Part shown: piece after piece, positions 47,101-57,048 of the stretch | Layout: each line of letters opens with the position of its first letter | Position numbering within the stretch: the first letter of the stretch is position 1 | NCBI GenBank assembly: GCA_003339415.1 | Contig: PDHQ01000066.1 | Span: forward strand, 1-64,000 | Direction: 5' to 3' | Length of the DNA: 64,000 nt | Source of the DNA: Ophiocordyceps camponoti-saundersi (nom. inval.) | Lineage: Eukaryota; Ascomycota; Sordariomycetes; Hypocreales; Ophiocordycipitaceae | Translations under genes and position numbers: made by a program | The notes under the pieces: generated by a model | Databases searched by the model: none | Told to the model about the DNA's origin: nothing | The model's input: the letters and a program-made list of their open reading frames with translations, nothing else

Positions 47101-47804
47101 TTCAGTCGCTTCTTGGCGTCCTTGAGCGCCTGTGGCTTCCGGAATAAATCCAAATGGGTCAATATACCAAAGACGTTGCCGGGCATGCCCGTGGCGGCCA
47201 AGATGTTAAGAAACTCCATCGTCTCCATCTCGAATCCATAGTTGCCGTCAATCATCAAGAGCACGATGTCAGCCACCTTGGCGATATCCACCATAGCCTC
47301 TAACTGGTTCGGACACTCGATGAAGGTGAGCCGTTGCTTCTTGGACGTGACCACTGTGATGGGGCCCAGCGGGTCCGTCATTGTCTCCTTGGCGTACCGG
47401 CGAACCAGAGACTTGAGAAGGGTGGTTTTGCCGACGCCGGGCGGGCCGACGATGGCGACGAGCCGCGGTGGCGCTTCATCGGGTAGACGATCAACGAGGG
47501 GAACATGTAGACGCTTCTCCTTGATCTGCAAGGATGACAGAGATCAGTACCAAGGGCGATATCAGAGCGGGCGATTTTTGCTTCAGCGTCCACATACATC
47601 TTGCGATCGCGCCGCTGTCTTCTGGAGCTTGCCGGGCTTGGAGAAGGCGAATGCTTTGGGGTTGCGATCTGACGGATTTTCCAGCGTTAGCGCTCGCAGT
47701 CAATCGCCGGATCCAAAGAGTTTTGGGAGTCGCAAGTCACCTCCTGACTGCTTTTTCTTCTTCTCCTTCGACTTTCGATGGGGCTTATGCACCTGCTCCT
47801 CCAT
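44112..47804 (-). CDS. bms1: ribosome biogenesis GTPase BMS1
   Basis: Three exons (47804-47741, 47668-47598, 47525-44112) give 1182 residues. The basic N-tail ([10 protein letters not shown]) leads to [11 protein letters not shown], then I-K-E-K-R-L-H-V-P. The P-loop G-P-P-G-V-G-K-T is at residues 72-79. L-T-F-I-E-C-P-N-Q and [13 protein letters not shown] complete the GTPase core, and the AARP2CN-type domain follows. The middle 300 residues are highly acidic with long D/E runs. The C-terminal domain begins around G-H-A-A-G-R-Y and includes R-G-Q-I-K-R-A, F-R-A-T-F-E-D and W-x-P-V-R-P-R-R-F, closing in a basic helical tail. Bms1 binds Rcl1 and U3 snoRNP in the nucleolus and drives early 40S maturation. 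Length matches the family (about 1180). Confidence 0.95.
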
Positions 47805-48097
47805 GGCGGAGCAACGATGGCCTGTGTCAGCGAAGCGATTCTCGTCGTGATCTATGAGGCGCTGGAAATTTTGTCGTTGGACGGCGGATAAGAGGGCAGA
47901 TAAGGGTCATATCGATAAGATGTTTTTTTTTTCTGTTAGCATGATAAGGCTCCTGAGAGATGCTGGAGTGGGAGGTACCTACCTTACTTAATCGCTCATG
48001 TTCGTGTGGTGTGCAGGTATGCTGAAGCTGTCAGCTATTAGTACACACATATATCTCTTTGTCCAGACCCTGAGGCTGCCACCCTCTCACTCCCTCC

Positions 48098-48152
48098 GTC
48101 TCTCTCTCTCTTCTCTCTCCTTCTCTCTCTCTCTCTCACACACACACACACG
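48098..48152. repeat. CT/CA dinucleotide tract
   Basis: Compound microsatellite: TCTC runs followed by about eight CA units. Confidence 0.8.
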
Positions 48153-48874
48153 CTCAACATCTCTCGGCAGCGAGGGCGTCGTCATCTGTTGACCGATGCT
48201 AATCCCATTGGACCGTCAACGTCCTTCCATTCCCCCCCTTCCCCCCCCCCCCCCGCCCCCGCCCTCCATAACCAGATTCCGCCTGAGAGAGCAACTCGTC
48301 TGACTCTTTCGACAAGGTTACAGCCACCTAATCCTCCGCCAAAGGATGACGCATACCCCTTAGATGCAGTGTAAGACTCAGATCATCAGGACCCAACATC
48401 CTACCCTGCAAGGCTGCATGTGCTAGAATGAGAAGAGGCCTCGCCCCCCCCGCTCACCTTTCTGAATGGAAGAGAATACTACCTTGACTGCGAGGGGGGG
48501 AAGAAAGTAAACGTCAGACGCGTGGCTCTATCGTTTAATGCAACTCGTCCGTTTACTTGGCCACATCCCTGTTGTCTCTCCTATCTTTCTAGGGCTTCCA
48601 AGTAAGCGGTGGCTGTGGGGAGTGGCTTACTGACTCTGGGCTTGACTTTCTATCGGCATGAGTCACAGGAATGTGCCCGGGGCGTATCAGGGTCGATGCT
48701 TTCGTGCTGCCATCCTTCTCTCGGTGCCCCAAAGGACATACATATCCGTACATACATACATACACACATGCAGCCTTGTTGTCCACAGAGCAGTCAGTCT
48801 ATCGAGGTACTACATTCACCTCGAGTCCCTCAACATACATAAATAGCCTCTGCTCGCACCATCATATCACTCAT

Positions 48875-48902
48875 TCATACATACATACATACATACATAC
48901 AC
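48875..48902. repeat. ATAC tetranucleotide array
   Basis: About seven ATAC units, 120 bases upstream of the small gene starting at 49022. It may lie in its leader. Confidence 0.8.
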
Positions 48903-49021
48903 ATCATTCAGAGAGCTCTTCGACCTCCTCATACAGACACTTACTTACATATATGCATACGCTCATACGCTCACCATCATCCTCCTCACACCTCACATAT
49001 TCGCCTCAACCCAGCCTCACC

Positions 49022-49279
49022 ATGTCATCAAGCCAATCTTACTCCCCTGGACGCGGCAACGTCAAGACCGCCTTCTCCAACATGTTCCGCCGCTCCTCCA
49101 CTCGGCCTCGTGTCGACGAGAAGCAAATCTTCATCAGTGAGACCAATTCAGTCAACTCACGCTCCAGCAGCAGCAGCAGCAGTGGAAAAGTCGTCGTCGC
49201 CCCATCAAAGTCCAAGAATCACAGCAAGACTCCAAAACTGCCGACCCTCGTCATGCCTCCTATTCGGTACTATAATTAG
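49022..49279 (+). CDS. small basic serine-rich protein, unknown
   Basis: A single-exon frame of 85 residues. The context (ccaccATGt) is good, and the leader upstream is C/A/T-rich as in expressed fungal genes. It contains F-S-N-M-F-R-R-S-S-T-R, a run of about eight Ser around residues 47-54, a Lys-rich stretch and a hydrophobic end (L-P-T-L-V-M-P-P-I-R-Y-Y). There is no signal peptide or membrane span. The composition is unlike the repeat-derived frames nearby. I do not recognise a family. It could be a short stress-response or regulatory protein, which is inference only. Confidence 0.55.
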   Translation: MSSSQSYSPGRGNVKTAFSNMFRRSSTRPRVDEKQIFISETNSVNSRSSSSSSSGKVVVAPSKSKNHSKTPKLPTLVMPPIRYYN

Positions 49280-49720
49280 TAGCCGATAATTTTTCAGTCC
49301 CGTTCTTTTTCTTTTCCCAGATTTGACTTTCTTTATGCCGGCCTTGGCTTGGATATGCTCGCCGGTCTTTGCGGGAGGCGGCCCTCCCGAAGTTCGGTTG
49401 AGCTGCGGTGGCGTCGGAGGGCGTTGAGGAGAAAAGGGGTCTTTGTGGCACACACACACTCACATATGTACACGCATACAAATGCAGGGTTAGAAAGCGA
49501 TTTGAGTTTGTTCTTTTTTGACGGGGACATTCTGGACTTGGCGTGGCGGCATTAAGGAACGATAACAAATGCAACCTCTTGTGTTCTCACGCGTCCTTAG
49601 GTTTTCCGGGGTGCGGATGCTGAAGGGGGGGAGGAGAAGGAAGAGGGCGGCCGCACTTGGCTCGGCATCTTGTTCAGACGGAAAGCCGTTGACAGCCGTA
49701 GCAAACGTATGATTTTATCC
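49280..49720. other. convergent 3' spacer
   Basis: 441 bases between the small gene and the ASK1 stop. Nothing recognisable beyond a short CACA run near 49451. Confidence 0.5.
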
Positions 49721-51109
49721 TCAGAAGCTGTCGTTGAGAATATCCTCATTCATCTTCACCATAGTCGGGCTGTACTCGGACGAGGCCGGATCGGCGCCAG
49801 CATCGAGAAGAATGTCGCCCACAATCCTTCTACTGGCCTCTCGCGCTGTCACAAACGTCAGCTGGTCGCCCACCTTTCCCCCCCCCCCCCTTTTTTTTTC
49901 TTCCCCTCTCAATGAGGAGTAGATGACGCGTCTCACCTGGTGTCTGCAGCAGCTTAGAAGGCGGCAGGGCAAACTGTATCGTCTTAGGCGGGCTCATGCC
50001 GGCGTAGAGATCCTCGTCATCGCCTTCCCCGTCGCTCTCCCAGTCAATCTCATACTGTGGCCGGCGCTGGTCTGCCAAGGCATCCCGAGAGGCGGCGGCG
50101 ACGGGCGTCTGCACGCTAAGGCCCGGCGTGCGGGGACCCCGAGCGGCAGCTGCAAGGCGCTGGCGGGCATTGGTCTTCAGGGGTGACATAAAAGCCTCGC
50201 TCCGCAGAGTCGGCACTGCCATCTCAGGCGAGGACATGGGCGAATCCTGCCACGCTTGCGTCTTCCCGTCGTCGGCCCGTTTGAGCGGGGAGATGCGGTA
50301 GGGCGGTTTGTGAGGTGTGGCCTGCAGTCGGTAGTTCTTGTCGAGGACTCGGTGGAGGAGAGGGTCTCGATGGCGCTGGACCGACTTTTCGCCATCGTGC
50401 GAGCCTCTTGGCGCCATGGACATGTCTGGCAAACGCGCCGTGTGTTGGGCGAAGATGACGGACGAGTCCTCTTCCTCCAGCATCTCGTCTGCCTCGCCCG
50501 TCTCCTCCTCTTTCATCTCGCGCCGCATGGCCTCATAGGGGGATTCTAGATTAGATAGCTGTACAGGAATCGTCTTGGTCGCCGGAGGACGAGGCGTACT
50601 GCCCGTAACATCGCCATCATCCAGCATCGAGTGCAACGTCGACTGGTCCGCGTCCGGGGTTCGAGCCGTGTAGTCTACAACGGTGTCATCCCTGCTATCA
50701 TCGGCAATCGTGGTTTCATCCTCTCTCGGTGCCGTGCTTTCATCTTCGGCGAGTTCCTCGTAGCCCGAAAGGGAGACGTTGGCCGACGCTTCAAAGAATT
50801 GTTTCCAGAACTTGCGTTAATGGTCAGCGTGGGCCGTTGCGCGACTAAGAATGTCTTGGCCGCACCTTGGACGCCTCCCACACCGCACGTGAGTGTTCGC
50901 CGTACTGCTCCACCACGGGGAGGATGCTTGTCGTCACGATTCTGTGGGCCTTGCTGAAGTTGTGATCGATCTCTGCTAGCTGGTGAGCGCCGTGGAGAGC
51001 ATTTGTCATGTGCCGCCTCACCTTGAAGCGTGAGAGTGATGGATTGCTCCAGTCTCTCCAGCTCTTCCATCGACGACAGGCTCCTGGCCGCGGTGCTAGG
51101 ACGAGCCAT
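49721..51109 (-). CDS. ask1: DASH complex subunit ASK1
   Basis: Four exons (51109-51022, 50972-50866, 50810-49937, 49845-49721) give 397 residues. The conserved N-terminal domain is spread over the first three exons: L-E-R-L-E-Q-S-I-T-L-T-L-Q, then E-I-D-H-N-F-S-K-A-H-R-I-V, then W-E-A-S-K-F-W-K-Q-F-F-E-A-S-A. This is the Ask1 family helical region used for DASH/Dam1 assembly. The rest is hydrophilic with many S/T-P sites, fitting known Cdk regulation, and an E-I-D-W-E-S-D-like acidic motif. The final exon encodes R-I-V-G-D-I-L-L-D-A-G, conserved at the Ask1 C-terminus. The complex rings microtubules and couples them to kinetochores. The third intron contains a 13-C/9-T homopolymer pair (plus strand). 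Confidence 0.88.
49878..49899. repeat. adjacent C and T homopolymers in an intron
   Basis: Thirteen C followed by nine T on the plus strand, inside the last ASK1 intron (49846-49936). Lengths here are likely to be unreliable in any assembly. Confidence 0.75.
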
Positions 51110-51419
51110 GCTGGACGAGAATTTGACGTTGATCTGAAGATGAATTGCTGGAGGCGAAGCGCGTCGAGTCGCGTCGGCATTTTATCGGAACATTAGGGGC
51201 TTGGAGGGAGGTGGGGTGCGGAATAATAGAACTTCTAGAAGCCATCGGAGAATCCAACGACAATGCACTACCCTAGATCCCGTTGCAGATTACGCCAGCC
51301 AGCAGAAGAGCTTCCCCTACGGATATTATTAGAGAAACTTCCAACCAGGATGTCTCATAAGGAAGCAAGACTATAGGAAAGTACTAAACTCCCGGCAGTT
51401 GTCTATCAAAGTCGATATA
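51110..51419. other. ASK1 promoter side / GCP6 3' spacer
   Basis: 310 bases between two minus-strand genes. No repeat or ORF of note. Confidence 0.45.
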
Positions 51420-54128
51420 CTAACAAAAATAACTTGCGTCCAGCTTCACCAGCAGCTGCCCGACTAAATCTTCCTCCCCCCTGCCGCCCTCCTCAGACAG
51501 GCCACGACAGGCCATCACAAACTCCCTCATCTTCTCCCTAAATCCCGAATGCAGTCCCTCCTCACCTTCGCCTTCTCCGAGGACCCGTAGTCTCGTGAGC
51601 TTGGCATGTGTCAGTATCGTGCCCAAGAGTCCCTCTAGAAGTTGCAGCGCCGGCTTTTGCCGCTCCCCCAAGAGTAGCGCCGACATGATCCTCTCGAGCG
51701 CCTGACTGTGAGCTTCCCTCAACTGGTCGGGTCCCTGAGGCTGCGCTTTGGACTCGTCTTCAACTTCGTCCCGCATTTGGTCCAGTCTTCGCTCAAATGC
51801 TTTCCAGGGAACGGCCACGCCCGTGTCGAGCAGGTATGAAGCGAGGCTCGACACGAAATGATGTGCCTCTCGGGCGAACCGGGACGGCTCGGTGCCCGCG
51901 CATCGCCATTGTTGATTGACGACGAAGAGCACCCGAAGCACCCGCAGGAGGAGTCGGAAGATGTCATCATATCCCTTCAGGTTGGCGGGAGTGATGGTGC
52001 CGGCCAGCGCCGCCGGCGTCGTATACGATAGACGTAGGAAGTCCAGCGCCTCGACTGAGTCTGCATCCATGCACTTTTCAATCTCCTCGGCCGACAGCTC
52101 ACGGACGGCGAAGCTGAGGTCGCCCGGCAAAGCATCCTGAAGGTCTGTGTTCGTGCCGTGATGTGACCTGTAGCTTTCGCTCAACACTCCGATCAGAACA
52201 AGCCGCAACTCTGAACTGGCTGGGGGCCACGTGTCGCGGCCTCCCAGACGAAGTCCCATGACGCCTCCTTGGCGGGCGATGCCAGCTCGTCTCTCAGCAG
52301 ACTCCATATCCGGGTCAAACAGCGCGTGTGACAGGCGGCTGCAGAATAAACCGTTGCCCAGCATATGGAAATCTCGCTGCAGCCTTAGGTGTCTGCGGAT
52401 GTCGTGCTTGTCGAAAAGAAGCCGTAGGCACTCGCGATTGAGTACCTGGGCTTGTGCAGAAGCAATGCTACCAAAGGAGAGGGTGGGTAACAATGACCAG
52501 TGAGGTGTGACGGCGGCCTGGTCCACGTCAACGTCGCGATGCGTACTGAAGAATCGTTCGTTTAGGATTTCGTCCAGAGAGTCCCTAGGTTTTGGGTCGG
52601 TCATGACCTGGTTCAGCCGCTCTTTTGACGCTTCCATGCCATCCTCGTCGAGACCAAAGAAGTCGCCAGTGATGGGCACATCAGCTTCGACGCTGAAATC
52701 GGAACTGCAGCTTCCCTCCTGCAAGGCGCGCCTGAGGTTGTCACGATACTGAGAAACTCGATTCTCGAGCTCCAGTATCGACTGCCAGTCATATAGCCAC
52801 TGGGCCTTGGGGGGGGATGCTGACTCGATGACGTTTTGCCTAGCCAAAGGGTGATCTGGATGGAAGCACCTGATGAACCGCAAATTTCGACCAGCCTCGA
52901 AAATAATTTCCATCAAGTCATTCGACATGAACCCAGGCACCTTGGTGTGATCCAGTTGATAGCTTGCCACATCCTGATTCTCTTCCGCCTCCACTTTGAT
53001 GAATCCCTTGCTTGTCCCTTTCGCAGGCTTGGCCGGAAAGATGCCCTTGTCAGGTCTGGTTCCGATCCACTGCTCTAGAAAGTCGATCCACGGAGCAGAC
53101 ACCCGCCTTAGAATGTCACGCATAGTGGCTCGAGTGAAGTCTTGTCCATCGTCTACGGTAGACGCCGTGTCAAAAACAAGGCTCACCAGATGCTCATCCG
53201 AGGATGCCCGAGGTAGCCGCGACACGAGCTTCACGAGGGGATCCAATGTTGCCAACGTCTCCCTGACAGAGGACTGGAGCTGCAAGATGGAGCGAGGCTT
53301 CAAACCATCCGAGGTCAGCTTACGCTCCACAGCTTGCAAGACTTGAAAGATGCTGCTGGCGAGAGCCACCTCGCAACGGCCCGAGCCCCTTGCGTAGGCG
53401 TGTTCAGCGAATGCTTTCAGTCGCAAAACGTTTTTTCCGCATGAAAGTGCCTGGTCCTGGACGCCTTGGAGTACTTGTCTTGAATAGCCCGAGATGCGCA
53501 TACCTGGAAGAGACGGGCGGAAAGTTTGTTTCCTGTCGTCCTTGGTGAAGAGAACGGAGTTTCTTCCGACGGCTAAAGCAGACAAGCAGGAAAAGTAGGT
53601 TCTGGTGTGGACAACAGGAACGTCGCAATTCGTCGTCTGGCGGAGCAAGGCATCGTAGGCGGCTGGTCCGGCCTCGCTGACGAGCATAGGCTGATGGTCC
53701 ACGAATGCCCCAGAATGAAACGAACCCCAAGTTCTGAAGCCGACTTTGCGACGCGACGGCTCCTCTGTCTCGTCCCAAAGCTGACTGCAGGGCTTACTGT
53801 CCACGTCTTCTCGGGACTCATTTTCCGCGTCTGCAGGTGGCTCAGAATCGGACTCAGGCTCAGTTTCTCCTGCTTTACCATAGCCCTGTTCAAGCGGATC
53901 GAGGACAGGACGCCGAAAGAAGCCACGCTCCTCGGGTGCTATAGGGTCGAGCGCAATTGGGCCCTCCGCGCCGCGCCTGACATGAGGCTCATCGACATGA
54001 AGATCGGAGATGAAGAATAGCGAGGATTTCCCTGTTGGCGCGTTCTGCTCCAGTAATTGAGACGGCTGCCAAAAGTCTGGAATGGCGAAGACGTGCGGCT
54101 CGTCGTGGACGACGTCGCGGCCGGGCAT
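51420..54128 (-). CDS. gamma-tubulin complex component, GCP6/Alp16-like
   Basis: A single exon of 902 residues from the ATG at 54128; a further in-frame ATG at 54176 would add 16 residues. The start is followed by V-F-A-I-P-D-F-W. The grip1 region includes W-I-D-F-L-E-Q-W-I-G and P-G-F-M-S-N-D-L-M-E-I-I-F-E-A-G-R-N-L-R-F-I. The grip2 region includes L-R-L-Q-R-D-F-H-M-L-G-N-G-L-F and a terminal block with F-V-S-S-L-A-S-Y-L-L-D-T-G-V and L-D-Q-M-R-D-E. These are Spc97/Spc98 family features, and the N-terminal extension fits GCP5/6-type non-core subunits. The protein helps assemble the gamma-tubulin ring complex at the spindle pole body. The division between GCP5 and GCP6 is my inference. Confidence 0.82.
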   Translation of the reverse strand: MPGRDVVHDEPHVFAIPDFWQPSQLLEQNAPTGKSSLFFISDLHVDEPHVRRGAEGPIALDPIAPEERGFFRRPVLDPLEQGYGKAGETEPESDSEPPADAENESREDVDSKPCSQLWDETEEPSRRKVGFRTWGSFHSGAFVDHQPMLVSEAGPAAYDALLRQTTNCDVPVVHTRTYFSCLSALAVGRNSVLFTKDDRKQTFRPSLPGMRISGYSRQVLQGVQDQALSCGKNVLRLKAFAEHAYARGSGRCEVALASSIFQVLQAVERKLTSDGLKPRSILQLQSSVRETLATLDPLVKLVSRLPRASSDEHLVSLVFDTASTVDDGQDFTRATMRDILRRVSAPWIDFLEQWIGTRPDKGIFPAKPAKGTSKGFIKVEAEENQDVASYQLDHTKVPGFMSNDLMEIIFEAGRNLRFIRCFHPDHPLARQNVIESASPPKAQWLYDWQSILELENRVSQYRDNLRRALQEGSCSSDFSVEADVPITGDFFGLDEDGMEASKERLNQVMTDPKPRDSLDEILNERFFSTHRDVDVDQAAVTPHWSLLPTLSFGSIASAQAQVLNRECLRLLFDKHDIRRHLRLQRDFHMLGNGLFCSRLSHALFDPDMESAERRAGIARQGGVMGLRLGGRDTWPPASSELRLVLIGVLSESYRSHHGTNTDLQDALPGDLSFAVRELSAEEIEKCMDADSVEALDFLRLSYTTPAALAGTITPANLKGYDDIFRLLLRVLRVLFVVNQQWRCAGTEPSRFAREAHHFVSSLASYLLDTGVAVPWKAFERRLDQMRDEVEDESKAQPQGPDQLREAHSQALERIMSALLLGERQKPALQLLEGLLGTILTHAKLTRLRVLGEGEGEEGLHSGFREKMREFVMACRGLSEEGGRGEEDLVGQLLVKLDASYFC

Positions 54129-54574
54129 GATGTCAACCTCGCAACAACCACGCCAGTTAGTTGAGCGCCGTGTCATTGCGTCATCATAGAAGAACTGAAA
54201 GTAGATGAGACCGGCCTCTTTACGCGCGAGTCTTTTGTTGGCCTACAGCCTCTACAGGCGACTTGATGGTCGCCGAGTCCCCCCGAGGCATGTTGATGCA
54301 GGTCCGCTTGGGCACGTGACGCGGCTTCTGCTGCGCATCGTCCTGCTGAGCCCGCGCCCCTGCCTTATGCTCGACGGAGCACGGTTATAAGCATAAGACG
54401 ATAATGAAGTAACTGAGCATCTTCCAGCAAGCTTGCTTGGGATCGCTTGCGTCTTCAATTTTGGCACCGGCTCTAGTTGAATCCCTCATATTCCTCCCTA
54501 TCCTTTGCCAATGTAACAGTACTCGCTCGATTTCAGTCAAACCTCCAGCGACACCAACCCTGCGCTTGGCTCGC
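54129..54574. other. spacer between GCP6-like and SEC62
   Basis: 446 bases between the GCP start and the SEC62 stop on the same strand. No feature recognised. Confidence 0.45.
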
Positions 54575-55872
54575 TCACTCGTCATCCGCCAGCTCTTCCA
54601 CCTTGGGCGCGACGTAGTTCCGCTGATGCATGTCGCCCGTCTTAATCTGAGTATCAGTGCCGGTAGTTGTTGCAGTCGTCGGCGCTACCTGGCCAGTGGC
54701 GGCGGCGAACGTGGCGTTGGTGCCGCCCCCGGAGACGGCCGTCCTTGCCTTCTTCTTTGATTTCTTCTTCAACTTCTTCTCCTCGGCGGTCTGGCAGCGA
54801 CATCAGCGGTTATTCAGCATAGTCATGGCCGAAGCATTCGTGCTTACCTCATGCCAAGCCCAGACGGGCCTGAAGCTGTCCATGAAGGACACGTCCTCCC
54901 ATAGGTTGGGATAGAGCCAAAGACCGGGCGGGACGGCGAAATAGGTGACACAGAATAGGATGACGCGGAAGATGGCCATGAGGAAGAACAGACCCAGAAG
55001 ACCCAGAAGACCCCAGCTGAGGTAGTAGACGCCTTGGCGCAGTTTCAACGGCCAAAGTGGATACAGAACGATGATGAAGATGACGACAAGAGCAAGAGCC
55101 GCGTAAAGCTGACGTTTGATCTGGCTGCCCTCCCATAACCAGACGTAGTACATGTCTGGCATGGCCTCCTGCTGCTGTTCGACGCGGACATTCCACTGGC
55201 CCTTTACGCGCTTGGGCTTCTTGCCGTTGGGACCCAGATCCATCTCGATCTTGGAAACGCGGAGAGCCAACATGCTGAGGGGAAGCAGCTTGAACGTATT
55301 CTCGAGCGAGGCCTGGTCATTAATTTCCGGTAGCAGAGGGTTCTTCTTGCGAGCTTTTTCGTAGGCGGGCGACTGCAGCGCCCGCAGCGCCCGTTTGACT
55401 ATGGAATCTGTTAGCGAGCCATGGCCTTGAAGGCGGACCTGCAATGCGTGCCTTTGAACATGTCCTTTCGCTCGCCGTTGAGAATGCTCGTGCGCGGTTT
55501 CAGTTCCTGACCCTTGAGAAACTTGGCAACAGCCAGGGCCTTTGGATTCGGGGGACCCGGCGTGATGGCATGATTCTGGCCGCCCTGGTGGTGGTGGTGA
55601 TGGTGATGGTGATCGTCGTCGTCATCGTCGTCGTGATCATGGTCGTGGTCGCAGCAGTGATGACCGTCGTGCGAGTGCTGCTGCTGCTGCTGCTGCTGCA
55701 TACGCATGCGCTGCTGTTGCTGCATTGTCTGCTTCTTGATATGCGCGATGAACTCGGGTACCGTCATGCCCGCCTTTTGCGCGTCCTCGGCGACCCTGCG
55801 CTGCATTTCGGCGATCTGCTCGGGCGTTGGGCCCTTGCCAGGCATGAACGGCGGCGGCGGCGGCGCAGACAT
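54575..55872 (-). CDS. sec62: Sec62, post-translational ER translocation
   Basis: Three exons (55872-55452, 55398-54848, 54790-54575) give 395 residues. The N-terminal cytosolic part has a Gln run and a striking His/Asp block (about residues 68-95). The conserved A-V-A-K-F-L-K-G-Q-E-L-K-P-R-T-S-I-L-N-G and M-F-K-V-K-R-A-L-R-A-L follow. N-T-F-K-L-L-P-L-S-M-L-A-L-R-V-S-K precedes two membrane spans (about 238-258 and 265-300). A basic K-K-K-S-K-K-K tail and an acidic end (L-A-D-D-E) close it. Sec62 joins Sec63 and the Sec61 channel to import finished polypeptides into the ER. The first intron, needed to bring M-F-K next to V-K-R, appears to have a GC donor. Confidence 0.92.
55399..55451 (-). 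other. putative GC-AG intron of SEC62
   Basis: The 53-base intron starts GCACGC on the minus strand and ends CCATAG, with a CTAAC branch-like box 12-16 bases before the acceptor. No GT donor nearby keeps both the frame and the conserved K-V junction. Confidence 0.7.
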
Positions 55873-56220
55873 GATGACAGCTGCTGAGCGCTAGATCTTG
55901 CGATGGACGGGCCGCCGACGGCTTTTGGAGAGAGAGAAAGGGGATGGCAGAGACTAACAACAGGGTGTTCACATCTTCCCCGGCCAGCCGCTTATTTTCC
56001 GCAGGCAGGGGCTAAAAAAAATACACACAGTGTTGGGGAATCTGCACAGTATGCGATGTGTCATCTTCAGTTCTTCATCGTGTTGTACGAATAGTAGCCA
56101 GCTCCCTCATCGAGTCATCACTCATTATTCATCCATCATGCCTACCTAGGTAGGTACAAACACACACGCCTTCGCACAGACAAGGCTATCATCACAAGCT
56201 GCTCGCCGCTACCCATCACC
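55873..56220. promoter_or_regulatory. 348-bp bidirectional promoter region
   Basis: SEC62 (-) and MED21 (+) start on either side. The spacer has an A run near 56014-56021 and a CCTAGGTAGG-type dyad near 56144. No specific binding site is claimed. Confidence 0.5.
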
Positions 56221-56763
56221 ATGGGAGACCGGCTCACGCAGCTGCAAGATGCTGTCGACCAGGTATGACATGTTCTCCTCTCCCATTCTGTACCACGTTC
56301 CTTGCCGCTGACGGGCTGCGACAGTTGGCGCAGCAGTTCGTTGCCTGCCTGCACTTTGTTCATCGGAGACATGATCTGGAGACGCTAGGACCCAACGATA
56401 AAATCCGCGACATCAAGCAGGAGCCGCATCAGAAGGAAGGTTCGTGTCTCTTTTACTTGCGTAGACACTTTACTCTCTGCTGCTGAAATGCGAGCCTACT
56501 CAGTTGATCCACTTCCTGCCGATGAGTTCCAGGCAGGCCTCAAGGAACTCTCGCGAGACCTCATCGTCAAAGAACAGGAGATCGAATACCTCATCTCCTC
56601 GCTGCCGGGCCTCGAGAATAGCGAGAAGGACCAGGAGCAGAACATCAAGGATCTCGAGGAGGATCTTAAGACCGCCGAGGCTTTACGACAGGAGGCGCTG
56701 AGAGAAAAGGATGAGACTCTGGCTCAGCTCGACACCGTCATTCGCAGCATTCGGCGACCGTGA
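56221..56763 (+). CDS. med21: Mediator subunit 21 (Srb7)
   Basis: Three exons (56221-56262, 56325-56439, 56504-56763) give 138 residues, normal for the family. It begins with the characteristic [14 protein letters not shown], then [10 protein letters not shown] variable acidic linker follows, and then the C-terminal coiled coil (about residues 60-137) with [22 protein letters not shown]. Med21 pairs with Med7 in the middle module of Mediator and contacts RNA polymerase II. Both introns are 62-64 bases with GT-AG ends. Confidence 0.95.
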
Positions 56764-57048
56764 CATCTTCATTTTGCCCCCAAGTTCGGGGAAGTGACTA
56801 TCAGAGCTAGTATCTGGAGCCTGGCGTTATTATCGGATAAGTACTTAGAGGCTAGCAGGCATCGATCGGCGTTGAAGGTCAATGATCAATTATCTCACTA
56901 TTCTCTAACCATGACTTGTCGTTCATCATGCCTCTAGGTATCTATGTGTGTCGTTGACCTCATCTAATTAGTAGTCACGATCTTCTCAACTTCTGCTCTA
57001 AAGGCACCATCTAAGGCCAGAAACGAACAAAACAATAGTGTATTCTCA
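56764..57048. other. convergent 3' spacer
   Basis: 285 bases between the MED21 and nucleotidase stops. No feature seen. Confidence 0.45.

Larger units (their letters stand above)
47805..49021. other. divergent spacer with repeats
   Basis: 1.2 kb between BMS1 and the small serine-rich gene. It holds a CT/CA tract at about 48098-48152, a C run at 48241-48254 and CATA arrays near 48750-48770 and 48875-48902. No gene is supported. Confidence 0.55.
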
